Shown one piece after another: positions 1-7,242 of a DNA stretch of 39,625 nucleotides. The notes beneath the pieces are model-generated. The model had not been told where the DNA came from. It saw only the letters and a program-made list of their open reading frames with translations, and did not search any database. Within the stretch, counting starts at the first letter, position 1. The number at the start of each line of letters is the position of its first letter. A program made the translations under genes and the position numbers. Source of the stretch: Acidobacteriota bacterium (GTDB lineage: Bacteria; Acidobacteriota; Terriglobia; Bryobacterales; Bryobacteraceae); assembly GCA_021778335.1 (NCBI GenBank), contig JAJYCN010000009.1:1-39625 (forward strand). The letters are read 5' to 3'.

Positions 1-1233
1 CACATGGCTCATCGACGGCGGAGGAATCGGGTTTCCGGCGTTGTCCTTGATCGAAAATGTCGCCACGGGATTGCCCCCCGCGGCGGTGTTGTCTACTCGC
101 AGCAGATCGAAATTCACGCCGCCCAGTTGCTTCGATTGCGACGGAATCGTGTGCGCCCCGATCACCGAGGCGTCAAACTCCCAGTTCCCCTGTGGAACGT
201 GGCAGTTCGCGCACTGGTTGTTGTCGGGTTGCGGGCCTCCCGGATGGTTCTGGCCGGTGGCGAAATTCACGTTGTCGTGGCAGGACCCGCACGCGGTGTC
301 GTGCGGGCAAGTGTTGTAGTTACTGGCTTGGGACGCCTGCTGGTGGCAGGTCGTGCAGGCTCGAATATCGCGCGGAAATGTCGTGCCGGAAAAGTTCTGT
401 GACACTCCTTGTGCGTCAGCAAGTTGATATTTGCCGCCGGCCTTCACGCTCGGAAGGTTCGGCCCGTCGTGAATCTTGTGAATCATCACGGCCATGTCCA
501 GCGAGTTGCCGGTAAACGGATCGCTCGCCTGGGGATTATGGCACAGAATGCAATAGGCGATCGTTTGGCGCGCCCCGCCGTGCGCCTTGAGAGGGTCGTG
601 ACATTGGTTGCACGCGGCCGTGCCGACAACGTCGCGTACGGTAGTTACCGGGCTGCCGTTCGGGACGAATGTGTACACGTCATCGATGCCCTCGACCCCG
701 AGGTTGAACTGTGTCAGGTCCCGGCTGGCCTCACCGCCGATGGAATGGGTCGCCGTCGGATCGAAACCCGGTATTTTCGTTTTGAACGTGTACGTGTAAA
801 TCCCCGGCCCCACCTGTTGAAACGCTCCGCCTTCGTCCAAGGTTCCCTGCGTAGCGGTCCGGCCACTCACAGGATCCGTCACGGTCTTCGTAACGTAATT
901 CGTGTATTGCTCAGCCACTCCGTTGTTATATATTGTTGCCACGGTCATGCCGGCGGCGACGGGCCCGGGAGTGGTGATTCCGTTCATGTCCAGAGGCAGA
1001 CCCTGTGGATCGGTGATCTGGAAGGTTGCGGTGATGGTCCCGTCGGCGGCGATGTGCGCCTGTGTGATCTTGAACACGATACCGGGCCGAACGAAGGCGA
1101 TCTGATTCGGCGTGAGGTAGTACGCCTTGTCGTGAGGGCCGAATGCCGGCCGGGGATCACCCGTCAGAGTCAGCGCTCCGAGCAGACCAATGAAACTGCC
1201 TACTACGATCATTAAGCGTGGCTTCCATGTCAT
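1..1233 (-). CDS. OmcA/MtrC-family multiheme c-type cytochrome, C-terminus beyond window
   Basis: The frame is open from ATG at 1233 to the left edge (411 codons, no stop), so the C-terminal part is missing. RBS AGGAG lies 6 nt before the ATG. Residues 1-30 form a signal peptide with a hydrophobic core. Residues 35-195 are a beta-rich segment without cysteine. Five CxxCH heme-binding motifs follow at residues 208-212 (CNQCH), 228-232 (CILCH), 293-297 (CTTCH), 315-319 (CGSCH) and 341-345 (CANCH). The beta domain followed by a heme domain with HxxLxxH-like histidines between motifs fits OmcA/MtrC-type decaheme cytochromes, which pass electrons across or onto the outer membrane. The remaining hemes would lie outside the window. 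It is downstream of a sigma-54 two-component system on the same strand. The multiheme call is secure; the exact subfamily is less so. Confidence 0.85.
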   Translation of the reverse strand, partial: MTWKPRLMIVVGSFIGLLGALTLTGDPRPAFGPHDKAYYLTPNQIAFVRPGIVFKITQAHIAADGTITATFQITDPQGLPLDMNGITTPGPVAAGMTVATIYNNGVAEQYTNYVTKTVTDPVSGRTATQGTLDEGGAFQQVGPGIYTYTFKTKIPGFDPTATHSIGGEASRDLTQFNLGVEGIDDVYTFVPNGSPVTTVRDVVGTAACNQCHDPLKAHGGARQTIAYCILCHNPQASDPFTGNSLDMAVMIHKIHDGPNLPSVKAGGKYQLADAQGVSQNFSGTTFPRDIRACTTCHQQASQASNYNTCPHDTACGSCHDNVNFATGQNHPGGPQPDNNQCANCHVPQGNWEFDASVIGAHTIPSQSKQLGGVNFDLLRVDNTAAGGNPVATFSIKDNAGNPIPPPSMSHV

Positions 1234-1579
1234 ACAGGACTCCTGAATAGGTTCGCCTACGCACTGAACCGGGCACGTTTTGCTCCAGAGCATGCTGGAT
1301 GGGAGAGCTCGTCGCGATGCCGCGCTTCGGCTCGACTTGAGGGAACGATAGCGAACCCCGGTATTTGTCTGACAATCTCGCAGCGCTTCGCTCCTGAGAG
1401 TTGTTGGTGGTTTTGCGCCGCCATGACAACATCACGGCCGCCGCGGAGAGATTAAGTGGGACTCCAGTGGACGAAATCCGGCACCGGCGATCGGGAACTG
1501 CCCGAAATGCGCCAGTGAGTCCCAACCGGTGCTTCGCGGAGTAGAATTCCCCGGTTGCGCACGCGGCGTCGTGCGAGGA
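1234..1579. other. Intergenic region between response regulator and cytochrome gene, with nested inverted repeats
   Basis: No credible gene is present: the 122-codon minus-strand frame through it is low quality and overlaps the cytochrome start. An 8-bp perfect inverted repeat (TGGGACTC 1457-1464, GAGTCCCA 1517-1524) encloses a second hairpin (TCGGG 1491-1495, CCCGA 1501-1505). A weak sigma-54-like element on the minus strand (TGGCGC 1514-1509, then GGGCA 1503-1499, GG-to-GC spacing of 10) overlaps the structure. It matches the consensus only partly and is not claimed as a promoter. Confidence 0.4.
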
Positions 1580-2977
1580 TTACAGTTCTTCCGGCCCCGC
1601 CGGAATTCCGCTCTCCCGGCGCAATCCGTATTTTTCCATCCGGTAAATCAGCGTCTTCCGGCTCAGGTCGAGGTACTGAGCCGCGCGGGTTTGGTTTCCA
1701 TTGAATTTATCCAGGGCTCTCACGATCAGGTCCCTCTCGACTGCTTCCAGGCTGAGACCCTGCGGCGGGAGGTCCAGATGAAAGGACTCGGGGGCGATGC
1801 GCTCACGCCGGAGAAACTCCGGCAGGTCGTCCAGCGCGATTTCGTCTCCCCGCGAAAGGACCACGATCCGCTCGATGATATTCTCGAGCTCGCGGATGTT
1901 GCCCGGCCATGTGTAGGACGAAAAATAGGGGATCAGCGGCGCCGGCAGCTTGAGTTCCGGCCGGCCGAGCCTCTCCCGCGCCTTGAGAAAAAAGTGCTGC
2001 ACAAGCACTGGGATGTCGCCGGTCCGGTCCCGGAGTGGCGGCAGGTCGAGCGGGATCACGGCTAACCTGTAATACAAGTCCTCGCGAAAGGCGCCGTCTT
2101 CCACCATGGCCTGTAAGTTCCGATAGGTCGCCGCGATGATCCGCACATCGACGGTAGCCGGGCCGGCTACTCCAAGTTTCTCAATCTCTCCTTGTTGGAG
2201 GAGACGAAGGAGCTTCACTTGAAGCTCGATAGGAAGTTCGCCAATCTCGTCCAAAAACAGCGTGCCGCCGTCGGCCATCTCTACCTTCCCCTTCTTGTTC
2301 GCGGTGGCCCCGGTGAACGCCCCCTTCACATGGCCGAATAACTCGGATTCGAGCAGGTCCTTGGGTATGGCTCCGCAGTTAATGGTGGCAAACGGGCCAT
2401 TTTTCCGGCGGCTGTTGAAGTGAATGGCTTTAGCGAGAAGCTCTTTCCCGGTTCCGGTTTCCCCGCGAATCAAGACGGTCGACTCCGCGCGGGCCGCCCG
2501 GGACGCCATGTCGAGCACATAAAGCAGGGCATTCGAGGAGCCCAGGATGTTCTCGAAGCCATACTTGTCGTCCAGGCTGGCGCGAAGCAACCTCACCTCT
2601 TCCTTGAGCCCAAGATGCTCGAGCGCCCGCTCGATGGTGAGCCGGAGCTCGTCGATGTTAACGGGTTTGGTCACGTAATCGTAAGCGCCGCTCTTCATCG
2701 CCTCAACCGCGTTCTCCACCGTGCCGAACGCGGTCACCAGGATCACGGGTATCTCCGAATAATCTCTCCGGATCGTCCTCAGTAAGTCGAGGCCCGACAT
2801 CCCGGGCATCTTCAGATCGGTGATTACCAGGTCGGGGGAGTCCTGCGCCATCGATAGCAGCCCGGACGCACCGTCGGCGGCCGCGGCTACGTCGTAACCG
2901 GCCTGCGTGAGCTGAGTCTGGGTCACCCAGCGAAGACTATCGTCGTCGTCAACCAGAAGAACCCGCCTCCGCCTCAC
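1580..2977 (-). CDS. NtrC-family sigma-54-dependent response regulator
   Basis: 465 aa activator of sigma-54 RNA polymerase. The receiver domain covers residues 5-118, with acidic pocket DDDD at 10-13, phospho-acceptor D54 and conserved K104. The AAA+ domain covers about 140-380: Walker A GETGTGKE at 172-179, the sigma-54-contacting GAFTGA loop at 219-224, and Walker B FLDEIGE at 241-247. A Fis-type helix-turn-helix is at 415-454. The GTG start at 2977 was chosen because it overlaps the kinase stop by 4 nt (GTGA) and has GGAGG 6 nt upstream; the longer frame to 3310 only shadows the kinase. All key residues are intact, so it should be functional. It is the partner of the adjacent kinase. Plausible targets are the flanking cytochrome and propeller genes, but this is inferred from position only. 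Confidence 0.96.
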   Translation of the reverse strand: MRRRRVLLVDDDDSLRWVTQTQLTQAGYDVAAAADGASGLLSMAQDSPDLVITDLKMPGMSGLDLLRTIRRDYSEIPVILVTAFGTVENAVEAMKSGAYDYVTKPVNIDELRLTIERALEHLGLKEEVRLLRASLDDKYGFENILGSSNALLYVLDMASRAARAESTVLIRGETGTGKELLAKAIHFNSRRKNGPFATINCGAIPKDLLESELFGHVKGAFTGATANKKGKVEMADGGTLFLDEIGELPIELQVKLLRLLQQGEIEKLGVAGPATVDVRIIAATYRNLQAMVEDGAFREDLYYRLAVIPLDLPPLRDRTGDIPVLVQHFFLKARERLGRPELKLPAPLIPYFSSYTWPGNIRELENIIERIVVLSRGDEIALDDLPEFLRRERIAPESFHLDLPPQGLSLEAVERDLIVRALDKFNGNQTRAAQYLDLSRKTLIYRMEKYGLRRESGIPAGPEEL

Positions 2978-4083
2978 TTTCCGCCTCCTTGGCGCTGCGG
3001 AATGATGACCGAAAACTCCATGCCTCCCTGGGAAGTTCGCCCGGCCTTCACGATGCCTCCATGTCGGCTTACGATCTGGTAAACGACGGACAATCCCAGC
3101 CCCGTGCCGGCCTCCTTCGTGGTGAAAAACGGGTTGAAGATCCGCTCCATGTCTTCGTCGGCGACGCCGGGACCCTGGTCCCGTACGCAAAGAACGACGG
3201 AGCCGTCGCGCTGCCGCGCCGAGAATACCACCTCCCCCGGGGCTGTCATCGCCTGGATGGCGTTGATGGCGAGATTCAGGATGACCTGCTTCATCTGTTC
3301 CGGATCGCACTCAAAGCTTGGAACGGATTCCGGTACCTCCTTGCGAAGCACGATCCCCTTCTCCTGCGCCGCATGCGCGGTCAACGATAAGATCGAGTCG
3401 ATCAGCCGGCCTGCCTCCGCCGGCCGGAACTCCGGCTTTCGCGGCCGCGCAAAATCCAGCAGATTCGTCAGAAGCCGGTTGAGCCGCTGGATTTCCTTGT
3501 GGATAATTGCCAGCGAGCTTCTTCGTGTCTCCTCGGGCGTCTGCGGCGAATCGAGGAGATTGGCGGCGCCGTCGATGCTCGCCAGCGGATTCCTCAGCTC
3601 GTGCGCGAGGCTCGCGGCCAGTTGGCCGATCGCCGACAAGCGGTCGGCCCGCTTGATCTGCTCGACGCTGTCCTGTAACTCGCGATTCATATCCGCCAGT
3701 TGCCTCGATGCCGCTTCCAGTTCCTCCCGCTGCTGCCGTCCGCGATCCGAAAGCACGCCGGTTACCGTGCCTACCAAAACGAAGACGATAATCTCGGCAT
3801 ACTGATTCATCGCGTAGCCGGGATTTACGTGGCGCCACGCAAGAACGATGTGCGGGATGTAACAAAGCGCCGACGTTAAAGACGCAAGCAAACCGCCGCG
3901 CCAACCCCACAAAACAGCGGCGTAGATGATGGGCAGGTAATACAGACGCTGGAATAACTCATGCCAGAGAAGGAGCGACGGCGAAGTGAGATAGTGCAGC
4001 GCCGTCGCTGCTGCGATTCCAGCGGCAACCACCGTTACTCTTTGCGTCCGGATCTGTTTCCCGGCGGATGGAAAGCTCGGCAC
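2974..4083 (-). CDS. Membrane-bound sensor histidine kinase (NtrB-type HisKA/HATPase_c)
   Basis: 369 aa. Residues 14-112 contain about four hydrophobic segments with very short loops, suggesting sensing within the membrane rather than by a large periplasmic domain. A short coiled linker (115-148) leads to the HisKA helix with H161 in LAHELRNPLAS. The HATPase_c domain has its N box near 270-277, G1 box DQGPG at 302-306, and GTGLGLS at 326-332. It would autophosphorylate H161 and transfer phosphate to D54 of the regulator encoded immediately downstream. The start is GTG at 4083, without a Shine-Dalgarno but 7 nt after a TACCAT box, consistent with a leaderless message. The gap to the upstream propeller gene is 89 nt. 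The signal sensed cannot be told from the sequence. Confidence 0.95.
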   Translation of the reverse strand: MPSFPSAGKQIRTQRVTVVAAGIAAATALHYLTSPSLLLWHELFQRLYYLPIIYAAVLWGWRGGLLASLTSALCYIPHIVLAWRHVNPGYAMNQYAEIIVFVLVGTVTGVLSDRGRQQREELEAASRQLADMNRELQDSVEQIKRADRLSAIGQLAASLAHELRNPLASIDGAANLLDSPQTPEETRRSSLAIIHKEIQRLNRLLTNLLDFARPRKPEFRPAEAGRLIDSILSLTAHAAQEKGIVLRKEVPESVPSFECDPEQMKQVILNLAINAIQAMTAPGEVVFSARQRDGSVVLCVRDQGPGVADEDMERIFNPFFTTKEAGTGLGLSVVYQIVSRHGGIVKAGRTSQGGMEFSVIIPQRQGGGK

Positions 4084-4090
4084 TCGACTG

Positions 4091-4096
4091 ATGGTA
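4091..4096 (-). promoter_or_regulatory. Candidate -10 box of the histidine kinase/regulator operon
   Basis: TACCAT on the minus strand ends 7 nt before the GTG start at 4083, which has no Shine-Dalgarno. This is the spacing expected for a leaderless transcript. No good -35 hexamer was found. Confidence 0.35.
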
Positions 4097-4172
4097 TCGC
4101 GCTCCGCGGCCGGGGTTTCGCCACAGGCGGGCCGGCGGGAAGCTCATGCGGCGTCCCCGCCTGCCACCAGCA

Positions 4173-6260
4173 CTACTGCGTCACGGTAAATTCGGCGACA
4201 CTCATCATGGGAGCGATCTCGCCGTAGCTGGTCTCGAACCGGACCTGTCTCACGCCCGCCGCCGCCGCGGAAAGGATCTTGACGGTCGCCGTGAGCTGGG
4301 TGCCTGCGCCGTTGACCTGGAAGTTCGACACCTGGAAGTTCTGGTCGTCGCCCGGCTCGCCCGACGTCCCGCCGCCGCCCATGCCGCCTCCCATGCCACC
4401 GCCCATGCCGCCGGAACCGGAGGAACCCATGCCCGCGCCCATCATCCCGTAATAGCCTAAGTTGAACGCCAACCCCGTCACGTTCTGTAAATTCAGGCCC
4501 GAAATGGTCAGCGTGAACGTGCTGCCCGCCGCCGCGCTTGCCGGCAAGATCGAACTGATGTAGGGCATCTCAAAAGTTCCCAAGCGCTCCGTGCCCACAG
4601 CGTTGATCCGCATCGTGATCGTATTCGAGCCAAGGTCCACAACGTCCAGCACGCCCGTTCCCTCCGACAGCGCCATCAGGCGGTTGCCGGACGCATCCAC
4701 CGCAAGCGCCACCGGACCGGGATCGGCCGGCAGAGAGTGAATCACGCCGCCGCTGTTTAGATCGACTTCGACAATGCCGCCCGACAACTGCCCGGCCACA
4801 TACGCCGTCGAGCCGTTGACGGCCAGAGAGCCCGGCCCGATGCATATGACAGAGTCGAAGCTGATTTTGCTCATCGCTTGCGTGGCCAGATCCATCACGA
4901 TCAGACCGTCGTCGAAGGGCATCCCGATGACCGCCTTGTTCAGCGCCGTCGAAATAGCCACCTCGTGAGGCCGCGCGCCGAAAGCGAGCGGAATCGTCGT
5001 GGCCTGAAAGCTGGTCAGGTTGATGAGCGACACGGATCCATCCTGCATGTTGGCCACTACGGCGGTGTTTCCGGCCGCGGCCATTCCCGAAGGCCCAAAG
5101 CCCACGTTCACCGTCTTGGTCGCCACCCCTGTGCCCGTGTCGATCACCGTTACGTTGGCCGAGCCTTCGTTGGCAACCAGCAAGTTCGAACCGGCGAAGA
5201 CGAGAGTGCTTGGATACTCACCGGTGCCAACCACGGATGTGACCTGGTTCTTGGTGAGATCGATAAGCGCCACCGAATTGAGTGCACTCAGACTCGCCGC
5301 CGCCATCGTTCCGGACGCGTTCACCGCAACTTCGTGCGCCTCGGCCCCGGAAGGAAGCGTGATGCTGGCAGCCGTGGAGTTCGACCCAGGCGCTATCACC
5401 CGCACCACGTCGTCGTTTTCATCCGTCACCAATACCGTTCCGTTGGCCGCGTTCCAGGCCATGTAGCTGACTTCGTGCCCGCGCATCATGTCCTCGCCAA
5501 CCATCATTCCCGAGCCCCATCCCGGTATGCCCTGCATCATGGCGTTCGTCGGCAGTATCTGCATGAACGTCACATTGCTGTTGGCGCCGCCCGAGCTCAC
5601 CATCACCGGTACGCGCCCAGCTCCCGCCGCCGCGGCCGGCACCTGCACGTTCATCTGTTGCAGGCCAACGTAGCCGGGCGCGTTTCCGTACCAGGTGACG
5701 GCCATCGGCATCCCGCCGAGGCTGACCTGCGGCTGAACCGAAAGGTCGAGGCCCGTCATAAAAATCGACACCGGAGTCGGTTGGCCGTTCGTGGTGACGC
5801 TGAATGGGACCATCGTGAAGTTGGTGCCAAGCAGCATCGCCCCCGCGCCCATCCCGTTTCCGAGCACGCTAAATACGCCCGGCCCGGCCGCGCCCACCGT
5901 GACGGTTCCCGTTTGCGAACTGGTTCCGTCCGTCACTACATAGGTTGCTTTGCCGGCGGCCATCCCCATCGGCATCACGAAGTTGATCTGGCCCGGGGAG
6001 ACGTATTGCAGCATCGCCCCGGAACCATTGATCTGCAGCGAGCAGCCTCCCAGCGTCAGCGGAAGCTGTCCCGCGCTCACCCACGTCCCTTGCATCGTCT
6101 GCGCGCAAAGATTTGCCCCGAAGATCGACGCGAACGAGCCTGGCGCGATCGGCGCCGACGGGTTGTAAGAGGCGCCGTTGACCGCCGTCATCATCTGCGC
6201 CGATAGGATTGCGCCGAGCGCTATCCACAGCGGGGTAAGTATGAAAAGTGTGCGCTTCAT
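4173..6260 (-). CDS. Secreted beta-propeller protein with N-terminal TIGR03437-like domain and Met/Gly-rich linker
   Basis: 695 aa. Start ATG 6260 was chosen over the longer frame because it has a GGGAG ribosome site and begins a clear signal peptide (MKRTLFILTPLWIALGAILS). Residues 25-245 resemble the Solibacter-type TIGR03437 Ig-like domain, which in this lineage usually sits at the C-terminus; here it is N-terminal. Residues about 260-560 form a YVTN/NHL-type seven-bladed propeller with repeated D-x-A-T/N-x-V-blade patterns. An IPT/TIG-like beta segment follows, interrupted near 601-632 by a Met/Gly-rich stretch (GGMGGGMGGGMG). A second Met-rich patch (MMQG...GMMVGEDMMRG) lies between the first domain and the propeller. 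Function unknown. Methionine clusters in exported proteins sometimes bind copper, but that is speculation. It lies just upstream of the kinase/regulator pair. Confidence 0.85.
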   Translation of the reverse strand: MKRTLFILTPLWIALGAILSAQMMTAVNGASYNPSAPIAPGSFASIFGANLCAQTMQGTWVSAGQLPLTLGGCSLQINGSGAMLQYVSPGQINFVMPMGMAAGKATYVVTDGTSSQTGTVTVGAAGPGVFSVLGNGMGAGAMLLGTNFTMVPFSVTTNGQPTPVSIFMTGLDLSVQPQVSLGGMPMAVTWYGNAPGYVGLQQMNVQVPAAAAGAGRVPVMVSSGGANSNVTFMQILPTNAMMQGIPGWGSGMMVGEDMMRGHEVSYMAWNAANGTVLVTDENDDVVRVIAPGSNSTAASITLPSGAEAHEVAVNASGTMAAASLSALNSVALIDLTKNQVTSVVGTGEYPSTLVFAGSNLLVANEGSANVTVIDTGTGVATKTVNVGFGPSGMAAAGNTAVVANMQDGSVSLINLTSFQATTIPLAFGARPHEVAISTALNKAVIGMPFDDGLIVMDLATQAMSKISFDSVICIGPGSLAVNGSTAYVAGQLSGGIVEVDLNSGGVIHSLPADPGPVALAVDASGNRLMALSEGTGVLDVVDLGSNTITMRINAVGTERLGTFEMPYISSILPASAAAGSTFTLTISGLNLQNVTGLAFNLGYYGMMGAGMGSSGSGGMGGGMGGGMGGGGTSGEPGDDQNFQVSNFQVNGAGTQLTATVKILSAAAAGVRQVRFETSYGEIAPMMSVAEFTVTQ
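4372..4407 (-). repeat. Three tandem 12-bp repeats encoding GGMG units
   Basis: CCGCCGCCCATG, CCGCCTCCCATG and CCACCGCCCATG lie head to tail on the plus strand and are read as repeated Gly-Gly-Met-Gly on the coding strand. They are in frame within the propeller gene, so gain or loss of a unit keeps the frame. Copy number could vary between strains. Confidence 0.85.
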
Positions 6261-6483
6261 CGGAATCTCCCGTGACGATTTGAGATTGAAATTAATCCAA
6301 GCTTGCAGTTCGAAGGCCAAACAAGTCATGTCCATAACCGTCGAAATCTTTGGCCGGAGGGCACGGAAAAGGGGGATTGTGAGTGCCCATCCGTGCGCGT
6401 TCGCGACGCCGCTGCGTGAAATCGCGTCAGGGGCGCAGGACCGGACTCGAAGTCTTGCGGCTTTCCTCCCGGTTTTGTCGCAC

Positions 6484-6885
6484 TCACCGCGACGCTTCCT
6501 TCGCCATCTCCCAGTGGTCGTTGGCCAGTTGCCGTGCTTGCTCCGACGCTCTTTCGAGCGACTTGGCCAGGGAGTCGCAATGATTGAAGGTCTGAACACC
6601 TCCCGGATACTTAGCGGAGTTCGGGCCGGTCTTCCGGTACAGTTCGGCTAATTCCTCGTGCTTGTTCGACTCGGCCGCGAACTTGTCGGCTTCCGCGTCG
6701 AAGTACTTCGCGATGCGCTCGTGGTCGGCCCTCGTTTTCGCCGAGGCGATCAGGCGCCGGACCTCCGTCTTGCTCAACTGCCTGCCACCCACCGCCTCCG
6801 GCGCCGAAAAAAGTGCCGGGGCAAAGACCGTGGCGGCGGCCAGAACCGTCACGCGAATGGTACATGAACTAAGGGAAATTGTCAC
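6484..6885 (-). CDS. Small secreted helical protein of unknown function
   Basis: 133 aa from GTG 6885, chosen because AAGGGCGG precedes it by about 6 nt and because this start gives a direct signal peptide (core VLAAATVFAPALFSAPEA, residues 13-30). The alternative ATG at 6933 adds 16 residues that spoil the signal. The mature part is highly charged and helical, with two similar helix pairs: one around HERIAKYFDAEADKFAAESN and one around HCDSLAKSLERASEQARQLA, with spaced histidines and one cysteine. I recognise this general type of small periplasmic helical protein but not a named family. The gene precedes the Met/Gly-rich propeller gene by 223 nt on the same strand. Confidence 0.7.
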   Translation of the reverse strand: MTISLSSCTIRVTVLAAATVFAPALFSAPEAVGGRQLSKTEVRRLIASAKTRADHERIAKYFDAEADKFAAESNKHEELAELYRKTGPNSAKYPGGVQTFNHCDSLAKSLERASEQARQLANDHWEMAKEASR

Positions 6886-7242
6886 GGTATTGCCGCCCTT
6901 TCGAGAGTCAATTCGTGGCGCGAGCGGCCACAACGTGGTTTCCGGCCATCGCAGTTGGGATGGTTCGCGTCATACGCTTATCGAAGACGCACGCAACGTT
7001 CCAGAAAAAGATGTTGATTTTGCGGAGGATCGGCTGTAGCTACCCATGGATGGCGCCTGAGAAGAGGCAACACGTGCCGCAAATCGTCCAGCGTCCACTG
7101 CGCGTCACGCTCAGCGCCCGCCGCGTCCGTCGTGCCCTGGTTCCCGCCTTGGCTACCCGGCTAGGCTCTGAAAGCGTCCACTGGGCTATTGCACCAGGCG
7201 CGCTCGACATCTCTCCCCACCGCACCACGCTAAAATAGCAAC
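6886..7242. other. Intergenic region between divergent genes
   Basis: No supported gene. The 119-codon plus-strand frame at 6879-7238 has no family features and no ribosome site. It also shows no residual Oar plug sequence in any frame, which matters for the truncated Oar gene that follows. A 10-bp direct repeat GCGTCCACTG occurs at 7091-7100 and 7174-7183. Confidence 0.5.
7231..7236 (+). promoter_or_regulatory. Candidate -10 box for the barrel-only Oar operon
   Basis: TAAAAT (5 of 6 to TATAAT) ends 6 nt before the GTG start at 7243, with no Shine-Dalgarno between. This is leaderless geometry. A TCGACA hexamer lies upstream at 7204-7209, but the 21-nt spacer is too long for a standard -35. 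Confidence 0.4.

Noticed and set aside
1261-1290. GGGCACGTTTTGC near the cytochrome start, resembling a sigma-54 promoter on the plus strand
   Set aside because: GG-to-GC spacing is 8 instead of 10, and it points away from the cytochrome gene.
1499-1514. Sigma-54-like promoter (TGGCGC, spacing 5, GGGCA) on the minus strand
   Set aside because: The GG-GC spacing is right, but the -12 element matches only 3 of 5 positions and it lies about 255 nt from the cytochrome start. Too weak to annotate.
4878-6206. 442-codon plus-strand ORF antisense to the propeller gene
   Set aside because: Arg/His-rich shadow frame; the minus-strand frame has a signal peptide, ribosome site and propeller repeats.
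6879-7238. 119-codon plus-strand ORF upstream of the barrel-only Oar gene, considered as its missing N-terminus
   Set aside because: The translation has no carboxypeptidase-regulatory or plug features, so it does not supply the missing domains by a frameshift.
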